Below are positions 25,722 through 34,293 of a stretch of DNA of 64,000 nucleotides, piece after piece (position 1 is the stretch's first letter; each line of letters opens with the position of its first letter). The stretch covers positions 1,586,501-1,650,500 of the forward strand of contig NZ_JAUSZA010000001.1 in the NCBI RefSeq assembly GCF_030817215.1. Direction: 5' to 3'. Under the pieces are notes generated by a model that did no database searches, was not told the origin of the DNA, and was given only the letters and a program-made list of their open reading frames with translations. Made by a program: the position numbers and the translations under genes. Source of the DNA: Paenibacillus sp. V4I3. Lineage in GTDB: Bacteria; Bacillota; Bacilli; Paenibacillales; NBRC-103111.

Positions 25722-26630
25722 TTACTTATCCTCATGCATCGTAACCACGATGTCTTGCTCATAATTTCCAAATTGCTTGCCGAACAAAGTAATGCCGCCG
25801 CAGTTTGTGGAGTCTTCTAAGGATGCAATTCGAAAATGGATGTCTTTTGCGAAAGAAATATCTAAGTCTTGGATGGTGATATCGGAAATCTTCGTTCCGT
25901 CCAAGAATGAGCCTTGCGGATTGATGGTGATGATTTTCAAAAGACCATGCTGAGTGAAACCATTTCCCCACCAATCCGGGGATAGCACGCCTCTTTGCTT
26001 TCCAAAATCACCAGGGCTCGTCCACTGACCTAGGGGAGTTTCGTTGATAAAGAAAGAAATATCGGATGGCCAATTCTCGTTAAATCCCGGGGCCTCGGAA
26101 CAGATTTCAAAAGAAATTTCCATGGAGCGAAGCTTCTGATTGCTGTGAAAAAAGTTAGGTATTCTATACTCGACATAACCACTCCCGAACCAGAGGATAC
26201 CGGCGTGCACATGTTGGGGATCAGCAAAATATCTGGGGTCATCAATGACGCCAATGATTTGCGTAGGCGAAGCAAGACCGCACGTAGGCCTCACCTCGAA
26301 GGATGAGTATTGGCCAACCGGAATTGAAATCGTATTCGTCGGATGTTCATACGGTTTCTTTGCTTTGAACTGAAGCGTCGCAAGCTCGAGCTGCAGATAA
26401 CATACTTTCTGTGTCCCGCGAACACCTGTCATACTTTCGGACGTAACAATTCCGGCATGCTCTAGCTTCTGTATATGCTTAGTCACAATAGCAGATGAAA
26501 TCTCCAACCGCTGTGATAATTGTTTAATATTCAAAGGTTCTTCACCCAGCAGCTCAATGATTTTCACTCGGGTCTCCGAGGAGAAACATTCCAGGAAGAA
26601 CATATTTTTGGTCGAAACCTCAATTTGCAT
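25722..26630 (-). CDS. ArsR-type HTH regulator with a large C-terminal domain
   Basis: A 302-residue protein. Residues 1-85 form an ArsR-like winged helix: MFFLECFSSETRVKIIELL, the recognition helix ISSAIVTKHIQKLEHAGIV, and a wing ending GTQKVCYLQLE. Residues 100-302 form a separate beta-rich domain with an IPVGQYSSFEVRPTCGL start, a DPRYFADPQHVHAGILWFGSGYVEY block and SDISFFINETPLGQWTSPGDFG, reminiscent of a jelly-roll sugar- or ligand-binding fold. Such two-domain regulators are seen in Paenibacillus, often near glycoside hydrolases, but no such gene is adjacent here. The target and ligand are unknown. Confidence 0.8.
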   Translation of the reverse strand: MQIEVSTKNMFFLECFSSETRVKIIELLGEEPLNIKQLSQRLEISSAIVTKHIQKLEHAGIVTSESMTGVRGTQKVCYLQLELATLQFKAKKPYEHPTNTISIPVGQYSSFEVRPTCGLASPTQIIGVIDDPRYFADPQHVHAGILWFGSGYVEYRIPNFFHSNQKLRSMEISFEICSEAPGFNENWPSDISFFINETPLGQWTSPGDFGKQRGVLSPDWWGNGFTQHGLLKIITINPQGSFLDGTKISDITIQDLDISFAKDIHFRIASLEDSTNCGGITLFGKQFGNYEQDIVVTMHEDK

Positions 26631-26824
26631 AGTGGAACCTCATTCTATTGTTTTTATTCATTGTATAACTTGTAGGTTAATTAAACAATGTTAAAACTGT
26701 GTATAAACTGCGAGTTTTGCTCAACTCCGATGTCCGACTAATGGTCGCTCAATTTATGAATATCTAACTAGTTGCTACTCAATTAGTACATATCAAACCA
26801 ATAAGAATCCTCAACACGCCGAGA

Positions 26825-27010
26825 TGTTGTATTTTGTGCAACAACTCCTAGGCGCTTTCTTTGGACAAATTGGCTTTTTGTTGTACCGCGTACAACATTA
26901 TGGTGCGAATCGCTCAAAAATAGGCGTTTTAAGCTCAAATTGTTGTACGAAATACAACAATAGCAGGCCAAAGCAGCGTGAGGTAGATGTATTGTTGCAC
27001 AATATACAAC
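26825..27010. repeat. Nested palindromic repeat element, copy A (four hairpins)
   Basis: Four palindromes built on TGTTGTA-N3/5-TACAACA: 26825-26843, 26879-26897, 26939-26961 and 26994-27010, with centres 54, 62 and 52 bases apart. The first and fourth units are inverted copies of each other, as are the second and third. The middle holds a further weak stem (CTCAAAAA with TTTTAAG). The whole element is therefore a nested inverted repeat of about 185 bp. A homologous copy with near-identical spacing lies at 45477-45657. No ORF with a credible start crosses it. It fills most of the 489-base gap; the flanking parts show nothing clear. Confidence 0.8.
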
Positions 27011-27119
27011 TTGGACTGAGTGAACTCGGGGATTTTCAATGCATGTCTGATTAGTGGTTGCAGAGATCAAATAGTGCCTATGAAAAATACTTGGTGAGTC
27101 TGTGCATTCTTGCTAAGCG

Positions 27120-27410
27120 CTAAGAGCGGTCCATATCTTTGATATGGCTTTGGTAGCCGTCACACTCAATTCCAAAATAACCGATTGGGGTAAGGAATGC
27201 AAAATCGAGGAACTGTGACTTACGATTCCAATCGTAAATCTCATATTCCGGATGTAGGTTGTCGAAGTTTCCGAATAGCGGCCACCATACCTGTTGGAGC
27301 AGCAACTTTTCTGCATAGTTGTGCCCCCTTAGTAAACGGCCCTTTCTCTCACCAGTTCTGCGTGCATGATGGTTTTCTATGAACGACTGATGTGCTTGTT
27401 CAAATGGCAT
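27120..27410 (-). pseudogene. Truncated endonuclease-domain protein (N-terminal fragment)
   Basis: A 96-residue fragment: EKLLLQQVWWPLFGNFDNLHPEY, then KSQFLDFAFLTPIGYFGIECDGYQSH. The D-x-AFL and ECDGYQSH pattern recalls the active site of PD-(D/E)XK or Vsr-like proteins of the DUF559 kind, in which the chain normally goes on for another 100 or more residues. Here it stops at a TAG right after DMDRS. The sequence beyond the stop is intergenic in character and runs towards repeat copy A. It is probably a decayed gene. The ATG at 27410 is preceded by an AGGAGG site. Confidence 0.6.
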
Positions 27411-27433
27411 TTGGGTACGCCTCCTTATAAAAG

Positions 27434-27473
27434 AATAAAAAAACGCCCTTGCGCCACAGGGCTCAAGGACGTT
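27434..27473 (-). terminator. Terminator of the LacI regulator gene
   Basis: On the minus strand AACGTCCTTG pairs with CAAGGGCGTT and is followed by TTTTTT. It lies 60 bases after the LacI stop and just upstream of the truncated nuclease gene. Confidence 0.8.
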
Positions 27474-27532
27474 CTTCGTCTATTTGACATTATAACATTT
27501 TCCAGTAGACAGAGGAATTCAAAAAAATATTT

Positions 27533-28546
27533 CTATCCAAGCACTTTACAAGAATCACGCTCGATGAGTTCTCCATAAATGGAAATCTTCGCAGGGCTTC
27601 CGCCGAAATCGATTTTGCGAATGAGAAAATCCACGGCTTCATTGCCGAGCTGTTCCCGCTGCACTTGGATCGTCGTTAAGCGAGGAGCGATCATTTGAGC
27701 CGCTTCAATGTCGCCAAACCCAACAACGGAGATATCCTCCGGCACCTTGTAGCCTTTGGAAATAAGGATTTGAATGAAGGAAATCGCAATACGATCATCC
27801 GCACAAAACCAAGCTGTCGGCATAGAAGGCATCGCATCGAGATGATCTGCTAACTCAATGGGGGTGGAATTTAGCGCCTCCAGTGGTGAAGGATTAACGA
27901 TATTGTGATTCATATCGATTGCCAGCCCTGCATCAGACATGGCATTTTGGTACCCGGACCAACGTTCCCTGAAGCTCTTCGTCCTACTAATCGCACCGAT
28001 AAAACCAATCTGCTGATGACCTTTGTCAATGAGATGAGTGACGATTTTGTAAGCCTCTTCGGCATTCGCCGTTACAACAGCGTCAAACTGTAAGCTATCG
28101 TAATAATGATCCACCGTAACGAGGGGAATTCCCAAGTCAAAAAGCTTTCGTACATAGTTAAGATGAAGGACGCCAACGAGGAGTATGCCGTGAAATTCAA
28201 TTTCATGATAAAGCTCCGGCAGGATGAGTTGATCCTCCATCTCTTGTGTAACACTGCAAATAATGGCGTTGTAGCCATTTTCTTTGGCTCTTTTTTCTAT
28301 GGACCAGAACACCTCGTAGTAGAAGATTTTATCATTACGAATGTTTTCAGGGATTAAGACGAGCAGGTTGCCGCGTTTCTTTTTTGTTTTTGTATCTGTC
28401 CGATAGTTCAACTGATTAGCTGCTTCGAAAATACGAAAGCGCAATTCTTCGCTGACGCCAGCTTTATTATTAAGAGCCAGGGAGACGGCATTCTTGGAAA
28501 TGCCTAGCTTATCGGCTATGTCTTGCATGGAGGTTTTCGAATTCAT
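27533..28546 (-). CDS. LacI-family transcriptional regulator
   Basis: A 337-residue repressor. The HTH is SMQDIADKLGISKNAVSLALNNKAGVSEELRFRI (the LacI hinge and recognition helix), followed by a periplasmic-binding-like effector domain with ILLVGVLHLNYVRKLFDLGIPLVTVDHYYDS, HLIDKGHQQIGFIGA, AWFCADDRIAISFI and the C-terminal RLTTIQVQREQLGNEAVDFLI. It should bind a sugar or related effector. It is monocistronic, with no adjacent transport or enzyme gene that clearly matches, so its regulon is not evident. A long-spaced inverted repeat upstream may be its operator. Confidence 0.92.
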   Translation of the reverse strand: MNSKTSMQDIADKLGISKNAVSLALNNKAGVSEELRFRIFEAANQLNYRTDTKTKKKRGNLLVLIPENIRNDKIFYYEVFWSIEKRAKENGYNAIICSVTQEMEDQLILPELYHEIEFHGILLVGVLHLNYVRKLFDLGIPLVTVDHYYDSLQFDAVVTANAEEAYKIVTHLIDKGHQQIGFIGAISRTKSFRERWSGYQNAMSDAGLAIDMNHNIVNPSPLEALNSTPIELADHLDAMPSMPTAWFCADDRIAISFIQILISKGYKVPEDISVVGFGDIEAAQMIAPRLTTIQVQREQLGNEAVDFLIRKIDFGGSPAKISIYGELIERDSCKVLG

Positions 28547-28606
28547 TTTATGTACGGCCCCTTGAGAAGTATGTAGATCCTATTTTGTATTCTATAATTA
28601 TAGGAG

Positions 28607-28650
28607 TATTTTGTAAAGCAAAGTCAATTCATAAATCACTTTACAAAATA
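28607..28650. promoter_or_regulatory. Inverted repeat between LacI and kinase genes, putative operator
   Basis: Perfect 12-bp arms TATTTTGTAAAG (28607-28618) and CTTTACAAAATA (28639-28650), 20 bases apart. A related TATTTTGTAT lies at 28581-28590. Each arm looks like one half of a LacI-type operator. On the minus strand TTGACT (28622-28627) and TATAAT could be the promoter of the LacI gene, with an over-long 19-base spacer. Confidence 0.5.
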
Positions 28651-28678
28651 GATATTGTCAATGTTGTTCTTTGGATCA

Positions 28679-29266
28679 TTAGCCTCTATAAATGAATTTC
28701 TCAAGTACATCTAGCTTTACAGATGAAAGCGGTCCTGAATTATCGAAATAGAGAATCGAAGAGGGATCAATTAGCCATTTGATTTCTCTGCGAACGAGCG
28801 ACTGGCTAAAATGCTTCCAGTTGTCCAGCTTCCAAACATCTAAAGCGGAGCCTCTAGTCTGTATACGTTCTTGGTAGGCTTTCTCGCTTGGTAAATAGAC
28901 AAAAACAGCCCTAACGCACACATCGTTGATCGTAGTGCCGACGTTTGAAAGTTCCTTTTCCAGCCAAAGCGGATCTGCTAGTTCTTTGGTGAAAGGTCCG
29001 ACTACAATGGCATCCAAGCCTAGTTCAAGATTCTCAAGTGCTGCGTCCATCGTTATGCGGTATCCCAAATCGCGACAGTATGTCTTATATGTGGGGGAAT
29101 CCCGGTCGTTCGGGTCTTGTCCGGCAAGGGTCATGATCGCTTCTGCCGCGGGTCGGAGCAGCGTATCCATGTCCAAAAAAGCTCCGCCGTGCTTGCGTGC
29201 CCATGCTTTGGCGAGTGTCGTTTTCCCTGCACCGGCAGGACCTATGAAAAATATGAGTTTTCGCAT
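28679..29266 (-). CDS. P-loop kinase/ATPase, shikimate kinase-like
   Basis: A 195-residue nucleotide-binding protein. It begins MRKLIFFIGPAGAGKTTLAKAWA with a Walker A motif (about residues 9-17), then FLDMDTLLRP like the substrate Asp of small-molecule kinases, and AIVVGPFTKEL. A lid-like RIQTRGSALDVWKLDNW segment has the Arg residues expected of a phosphotransferase. The substrate is unknown. The ATG at 29266 has a GGAGG site; a longer reading frame upstream lacks one. It is monocistronic. Confidence 0.85.
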   Translation of the reverse strand: MRKLIFFIGPAGAGKTTLAKAWARKHGGAFLDMDTLLRPAAEAIMTLAGQDPNDRDSPTYKTYCRDLGYRITMDAALENLELGLDAIVVGPFTKELADPLWLEKELSNVGTTINDVCVRAVFVYLPSEKAYQERIQTRGSALDVWKLDNWKHFSQSLVRREIKWLIDPSSILYFDNSGPLSSVKLDVLEKFIYRG

Positions 29267-29465
29267 GACTAACCTCCGAATAAGGTTTCCTTTTAAGGGG
29301 ATTTGTACGAATATTGTAACATATGGGGTGCAAATCACATGAAATTCAGCAAACGTTCAGCTAATATTAAGGTTCTATTAAGGTTTAAGCCATAATTAGT
29401 TCACACTTATCAAGTAAAATACTTAGCACAGGGGGCTAAAAACCATACTGGAAGGAAAGATAGAG

Positions 29466-30692
29466 ATGAAAAACAATAATAAACCACTTGTCGGAAGTGG
29501 AAATAAAACAGCAGCCCTTTCTTTGTCAGCGTCTGGAACCCAAAATAAACAAGTTCATATTTTGAACAAATCGATTCCACAAATGACTATCAATTCTGAT
29601 AGTATTTCGGCAAAAACGGCAAATGATTGGCCTACACAAGGTTGGAAAACATCTACGCCAGAGGCGCAAGGGATGAACTCGGCTGGACTAGCCAAGATGC
29701 TCGAAGTTTTTCGCGACCAGCAGGTACATAGTGTAGCGGTAATTCGTAACGGGCATTTGGTTGCTGAAGCTTATAATGAGAGTACCCAAGCTGATTTGCC
29801 GCAAGATGTGAAGTCCGTGACCAAAAGCGTGACGTCAGCATTGATCGGTATTGCCTTGTCTGAGCGTAAGCTGATAAGTCTGGATCAGAGGCTTGCTGCT
29901 TTTTTTCCTGAGCTAGAAAGTGATCCACTGAAGTCTAAGATCATGTTAAAGCATTTGCTTACTATGACCTCAGGGCTAGCGTGGAACAATGAAAATGAAC
30001 AATCCTCAACTGAAATGATGTACTCATCGGACTGGGTGCAAAACGTTCTGGAACGTCCGGCTAAGAACCAGCCTGGTGCAATGTTTAATTACAGCAATGG
30101 TGATGCGCATCTTCTGTCTGCTGTACTGCAAAAGGTCACAGGCGAGTCCATGTTTGACTATGCCAAATCCCGCTTGTTCGAGCCGCTTGGTATAACAGAT
30201 GTAAACTGGAATCATGATCCTGGGGGCTGCACGATTGGGGCTTGGGCTATGGCTTTAACGTTAAGAAACATGGCCAAGATTGGCTATCTGTATCTGAAGG
30301 AAGGCCAGTGGGAAGACAAGACCATTATTCCGAAGTCATGGATCCGGGAGTCGGTGACTAAGCGTATATTCCTCAATTACAGTAATGGTACACAAGGTGG
30401 GTACGGCTATTATTGGTGGTCCAAGCCTTTGGCTCAGGGGCTAGTCAGAGGAAGCAAAAAGCAACATGAAGTGTTCTATGCATCTGGTTCAGGCGGAAGA
30501 CGCATATTTGTCGTCCCTGATCTGCAATTAGTCGTTGCAGCTACAGCGCATTCGGCGGATGTGGACATGCCGGAACAACTACTAAACCATGTGGTTCAAT
30601 CTATTAGATCGGATAAGCCGATTCAAGAGAATTCGGAAGCTTTTGCTGGACTGGATCAGGCTATTGAGGCTTTTAAGATGGGATTAGAGTAG
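29466..30692 (+). CDS. Serine hydrolase, class C beta-lactamase-like
   Basis: A 408-residue penicillin-recognising-fold enzyme. The nucleophile motif SxxK is in DVKSVTKSVTSALIG, the second motif YxN is FNYSNGDAHL, and a glycine-rich third motif YASGSGGRRIF replaces the usual HTG or KTG. It has no signal peptide or lipobox; the first 50 residues are Asn/Ser/Lys-rich, so it is probably cytoplasmic. Such proteins act as esterases or D-amino peptidases as often as beta-lactamases. It is monocistronic, with GGAAGG upstream of the ATG and a terminator behind. Confidence 0.88.
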   Translation: MKNNNKPLVGSGNKTAALSLSASGTQNKQVHILNKSIPQMTINSDSISAKTANDWPTQGWKTSTPEAQGMNSAGLAKMLEVFRDQQVHSVAVIRNGHLVAEAYNESTQADLPQDVKSVTKSVTSALIGIALSERKLISLDQRLAAFFPELESDPLKSKIMLKHLLTMTSGLAWNNENEQSSTEMMYSSDWVQNVLERPAKNQPGAMFNYSNGDAHLLSAVLQKVTGESMFDYAKSRLFEPLGITDVNWNHDPGGCTIGAWAMALTLRNMAKIGYLYLKEGQWEDKTIIPKSWIRESVTKRIFLNYSNGTQGGYGYYWWSKPLAQGLVRGSKKQHEVFYASGSGGRRIFVVPDLQLVVAATAHSADVDMPEQLLNHVVQSIRSDKPIQENSEAFAGLDQAIEAFKMGLE

Positions 30693-30716
30693 ACTTAAAA
30701 AGTTTATAGAAATAAT

Positions 30717-30748
30717 GAAGGAGCTGCCGTGGCAGCTCCTTTTTTTTG
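30717..30748 (+). terminator. Rho-independent terminator
   Basis: AAGGAGCTGCC pairs with GGCAGCTCC, followed by TTTTTTTT, 25 bases after the serine hydrolase stop. Confidence 0.92.
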
Positions 30749-30845
30749 CAAATTATGTGAGTGGAAGTTCGTAAAAGTGCAGGGATATATTGGAATTAAT
30801 TGAATTAATAATTAGGGAAGCAAATGATCCAGGAGGATTATTTAA

Positions 30846-31418
30846 GTGGAGAGTAACAAAAATCCATTCGCTGTAGATTCATACATTGTTCTTGATATCC
30901 CTGAAGACATAGCACAGAAAGTAATGAATATTCGAAAACATAATAAGGATCAATTTAGACTGTCATTACCTGTAGAAATAACAATTACTGGTTCAAGTGG
31001 AATTGGTGTTATAGACCATAATGAAGATCCGGAAAAAGTATTTAATATTGTAGGGGAAATAACGGCCAGTATTCCACCTATAAGAGCCACATTTGGTAAT
31101 GTTATACGATTTCCGTATACAGATATATTTGTGTTAACACTTAAAGATGAGGGACCTTTCAAGAAGTTTCAAAAACGATTAGCTGATTCTGGTATTAGGT
31201 TTAAGGAGAATCCTTTTCCATATAAGCCCCATTGTACATTAAGAGGTAGGTCACCTGTGACAGAAGAAGAGGCAGAACAACTATATAAAGTCTCTATTAC
31301 AGAAGCGTTTTATCTGAATACATTCTCTATATATTCATTAGGAACTGATAATGAAAAGGTGAATTTGGAAAGACTACAATTCGGTAAACTTCTAGGAAAA
31401 AAAAGTAAATTATTTTGA
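30846..31418 (+). CDS. 2'-5' RNA ligase superfamily protein
   Basis: A 190-residue protein of the LigT / 2H phosphoesterase type. The second HxT motif is clear, YKPHCTLRG. The position of the first motif reads LPVEITITG, with Glu where His is expected, so only one of the two catalytic histidines is seen. Either this subfamily uses another residue or the protein is a non-catalytic binder. The GTG start follows an AGGAGG site. The GC content of this gene and the next (30846-31988) is clearly lower than that of the neighbours. It lies 57 bases ahead of the Nudix gene and is probably co-transcribed with it. Confidence 0.8.
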   Translation: MESNKNPFAVDSYIVLDIPEDIAQKVMNIRKHNKDQFRLSLPVEITITGSSGIGVIDHNEDPEKVFNIVGEITASIPPIRATFGNVIRFPYTDIFVLTLKDEGPFKKFQKRLADSGIRFKENPFPYKPHCTLRGRSPVTEEEAEQLYKVSITEAFYLNTFSIYSLGTDNEKVNLERLQFGKLLGKKSKLF

Positions 31419-31475
31419 GAGTAAATCAATGAGGGCATTGAAAGATCAGAGACAACAATATTGGAGTTGATCATT

Positions 31476-31988
31476 TTGTCAGTGAATGTAACGCACAAAA
31501 TATATACAATGTGTATGATACAAGATGGAACTAGAGTTTTATTAATGAATAGACCAGACAAACTAGGGTTTCCAGGATACATAGCACCGGGAGGTAAGGT
31601 TGATTTTCCAGAGAGTATAGTTAATGGGGCAATTCGGGAAGTAAGAGAAGAGACCGGCTTAATTATTAAAGACATTATTTATAAAGGTCTGGATGAGTTT
31701 TGCGAGCCTAATAAAGGGCTAAGGTACATGGTATTTAATTATTTGGCCACTTCATTTGAGGGAGATATACTCAAGAATCCTCCAGAAGGGGAGCTATTGT
31801 GGGTAGAAATCGAAGAAGCATTAAAGTTACCTATGCAAGATTGGTTTAAGCGAAGATTTCCTTTGTTCTTTGAACAGGGAACGTTTGAATTGAGTTTTGT
31901 ATGGGATGAGAAAAGCAATGAAACATTAGAAGAGACTATTAAGAGCTATGCTGTAGGTGAATTCAAAGAAGTTGGATCCATCAACTAA
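31476..31988 (+). CDS. Nudix hydrolase
   Basis: A 170-residue Nudix protein with a complete box: GGKVDFPESIVNGAIREVREETGLI fits G-x5-E-x7-REVREETGL. It begins VNVTHKIYTMCMIQDGTRVLLMNRPDKLGFPGYIAPG, as in MutT/YtkD 8-oxo-dGTP-type enzymes. It hydrolyses a nucleoside diphosphate derivative; the exact substrate is not readable. TTG at 31476 was chosen because TTGGAG lies nine bases upstream; a TTG at 31461 is itself part of that site. Like the preceding gene it is AT-rich. Confidence 0.87.
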   Translation: MSVNVTHKIYTMCMIQDGTRVLLMNRPDKLGFPGYIAPGGKVDFPESIVNGAIREVREETGLIIKDIIYKGLDEFCEPNKGLRYMVFNYLATSFEGDILKNPPEGELLWVEIEEALKLPMQDWFKRRFPLFFEQGTFELSFVWDEKSNETLEETIKSYAVGEFKEVGSIN

Positions 31989-32068
31989 CATGCGGCGCAA
32001 ACGCGCCTTAAACTAGTAAGGGTTCGGGAATACAACAAGGTTATCCGAAAGAACCGATTAAAAATCTT

Positions 32069-32812
32069 TTAAATGATAATTCCTTTTTCCGATAAAGTTT
32101 TGCGCAAAACATCTGTCATTATGTTATAGCCGAGCACATTTGGATGAAGGGAGTCGTCAGACAATTCCGATCGCAACGTTTTGCCGTCCGGACCCACGAG
32201 ATTGGCATGATAGTCAACATAGATAACTCCTTCATAATCTGCCATATGTTTTAGAGCTCGGTTTGAGAATGCAAGTAGTTCATTACGAACACCCGTGCTG
32301 TTGTTGGGACAACGAATCAACGGTTCGAAGGGGAAGCAAGGAATATCTCTGCCAGTAGGCAGGTTCGAACCGACAATTGGTATTATGCCGCTGCTTTTGG
32401 ACAATCGAACCATCGACGTGATATCGCTTAGAATCTCATGATTGATTTGTTCGGGTGTTCTTCGTTCGCGCATGTCTACAGCATCAAGTCTCCATGTATT
32501 ATTCGTTCCCCCTAGAATATGGACATATTGGGGCCTTAATTGAATAACATCGGCAGGAAAACGTCGAAGCATAATCGGTGTGATGTCTCCCGAAATCCCG
32601 CGGTTGACAATGAAATTTCTGGATGAACCGAAATAGACTTGTAAATCCCAAAATTGTGTGATGGATTCACCGATGAAAACAAAATTAACTGCGATATGAT
32701 GAAACAGGATTTGCTCGTTAAAGCCGTCATAAGCGGCACGCAAACGGTCAGCGGCTGCATTGAATGAAAAGTTGCCTGGCCTGATGAGTGGTACTCTTTG
32801 TCTAGCGGACAA
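32069..32812 (-). CDS. SGNH/GDSL-family hydrolase
   Basis: A 247-residue esterase-fold protein. Block I is FIGESITQFW (Glu in place of Asp of GDS), block III is ILGGTNNTW, and block V is DDSLHPNVLGY with the catalytic Asp/His. The oxyanion Gly is in NRGISGD. No signal peptide is seen. Substrates of this fold include acyl esters and acetylated sugars. The TTG start at 32812 follows AGTAGGGGA. It is convergent with the Nudix gene. Confidence 0.87.
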   Translation of the reverse strand: MSARQRVPLIRPGNFSFNAAADRLRAAYDGFNEQILFHHIAVNFVFIGESITQFWDLQVYFGSSRNFIVNRGISGDITPIMLRRFPADVIQLRPQYVHILGGTNNTWRLDAVDMRERRTPEQINHEILSDITSMVRLSKSSGIIPIVGSNLPTGRDIPCFPFEPLIRCPNNSTGVRNELLAFSNRALKHMADYEGVIYVDYHANLVGPDGKTLRSELSDDSLHPNVLGYNIMTDVLRKTLSEKGIII

Positions 32813-33005
32813 AAAATCCCCTACTTTCCGAATAATCGTTTCAAATTATGTGTATAAGAAATTCTTGTATAAAAGAACAGGAATGAAATAGGTTAAAATA
32901 AAATATTTGATTTTTGTAAGATTAAGTCATTCAAGAAGCACTTGAGTTTATAAAGCAATATGACTTATATTTTGAAGATAATTTTAAATGATATGAGGTG
33001 CAATT

Positions 33006-33272
33006 ATGTTTGACGAATTCACAAAGAAACGATTAGAAAATATTTTACAGGAATATATTGGAAAGAAGATACCCAAGCATTTAAACAATCAGATTCGGAT
33101 GGTGTATAAATTTAGAGGGAACAATGTGACACTCATCGAGGAAAGGGAACGCTTTATTGGTACTGAATGGACGCAATTTGATATTGCGCAATTCAGATTT
33201 GAATCAAATGAATGGAAGTTGATAAGGACAATACAGGAGTGTTTTGGGGATAATACTGCGAAAGCTGTTTGA
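33006..33272 (+). pseudogene. DUF3024-family protein with internal deletion and frameshift
   Basis: The first 73 residues match DUF3024: FTKKRLENILQEYIGKKIPKHLNNQIRMVYKFRGNNVTLIEERERF, then IAQFRFESNEWKL. After this point the frame diverges. The +1 frame at 33222-33253 reads DKDNTGVFWG and a stop at 33251-33253, which is the usual C-terminus of the family. About 25-30 residues between WKL and DKD have been lost, and the deletion shifted the frame so that the real stop is missed and translation runs to 33272. It is a decayed gene. The preceding gap (32813-33005) is AT-rich and shows nothing else. Confidence 0.75.
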
Positions 33273-33289
33273 AGACCTGCGAACGATAA

Positions 33290-33323
33290 TAAAAAGCCTA
33301 TTCTACGAAAGAATAGACTTTCA
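33290..33323. terminator. Bidirectional terminator
   Basis: AAAGCCTATTCT (33293-33304) pairs with AGAATAGACTTT (33310-33321), with an A-run on the left that becomes TTTTTATT on the minus strand. It lies immediately after the stop of the leftward sensor lipoprotein gene. Confidence 0.8.
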
Positions 33324-33324
33324 T

Positions 33325-34293
33325 CTAATTTTTGTTCGTATCCTTCGCTGGAAGCTCCGTCATACCCGTATCAATCCATGGCGGAAGCGTCTTACCCTCT
33401 GCGGCCATCAGCAGATGATCGATGAGGAGGTTGCCCCACTGATGTTCATTCTCTGATATAACGGAGACCATCTGCCCGTTGATTAGAGCCTCCTTGACTT
33501 CAGGCGTCAAGCCAATAGCAAGAACACTTCGGTTTAAGCCTGTAGCTTTCCAAAATAAGATCGAAGCGGAGCTTGAGATGATATCCAGATTGACCAAAGC
33601 ATCAAAGTGAGGATGCTCGTCGATCATCCCTTCCAGATCCTTTAGCGCCTGCTCGCTGTGCCCTTCGTTGTAGCGAGTCTCTAATACTTGGATCTCTGTT
33701 TGATGTTTAACATAATGGAGCAAACCTTCCAATCGACGACTGTATAAGTTCATCTTGGCTATACCGGACTCGATGAGGATCATTCCTTTGCTCTTCAGGT
33801 GCAAACTTAGCATTTCCCCCATCCGAATACCTTCCTGAAATGGATCAGCACCGATAAAGGTCAGCCGATCACTATCCGGGGCATCGGATTCAAAGCAAAT
33901 GACTGGAATGCCGGCTTGAACTGCTTTATTAATGGTAGGAGTCAGCGCCTCGGGGTCAATAGGATCGATTGCGATTCCGCTTACCTTTTGTTTTATCATC
34001 GTCTCCATCATCCGGATTTGCTGTTCTAGGTTAATTTCATCCGGAGCCTTCACGATCAACTGAATGCCCTGCGGCTTTGCATCGCGTTCGGCTAGTTCTG
34101 TAATCATCTCATAGAAGGGATGCGCCATCGGATAAATGATTCCAAAGGTGCGAACGGGCGTCTGCTCCTTCGCAGTTGGTACGGGCGTCCGTTCAGGGGC
34201 AGGCGTGCTTGTTGGTGAGATGCCCAGGCATCCGGAAAGCAATATAAGCGCTAGCAACGTAAGCCGTTTAACCTTGGTCACACCACGTATCAA
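33325..34293 (-). CDS. Periplasmic sugar-binding lipoprotein encoded with a two-component system
   Basis: A substrate-binding protein of about 322 residues. The signal helix LTLLALILLSGC ends in a lipobox and is followed by a Thr/Pro-rich linker. The domain starts TFGIIYPMAHPFYEMITELAERDA and has ISGIAIDPIDPEALTP-like and AVQAGIPVICFESDAPDS motifs of peripla_BP_4 sugar-binding proteins. It follows the response regulator, overlapping its 3' end. In Firmicutes a third-component binding protein of this kind presents sugar to the sensor kinase, which is the likely role here. The start is uncertain: TTG at 34293 has AGGAGG nine bases away; GTG at 34311 and GTG at 34281 are alternatives. Confidence 0.82.
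   Translation of the reverse strand: MIRGVTKVKRLTLLALILLSGCLGISPTSTPAPERTPVPTAKEQTPVRTFGIIYPMAHPFYEMITELAERDAKPQGIQLIVKAPDEINLEQQIRMMETMIKQKVSGIAIDPIDPEALTPTINKAVQAGIPVICFESDAPDSDRLTFIGADPFQEGIRMGEMLSLHLKSKGMILIESGIAKMNLYSRRLEGLLHYVKHQTEIQVLETRYNEGHSEQALKDLEGMIDEHPHFDALVNLDIISSSASILFWKATGLNRSVLAIGLTPEVKEALINGQMVSVISENEHQWGNLLIDHLLMAAEGKTLPPWIDTGMTELPAKDTNKN

Noticed and set aside
26825..27010. Hairpin array as a CRISPR
   Set aside because: The four units are palindromes of varying sequence with related spacers, the order is mirrored, and no cas genes are present.
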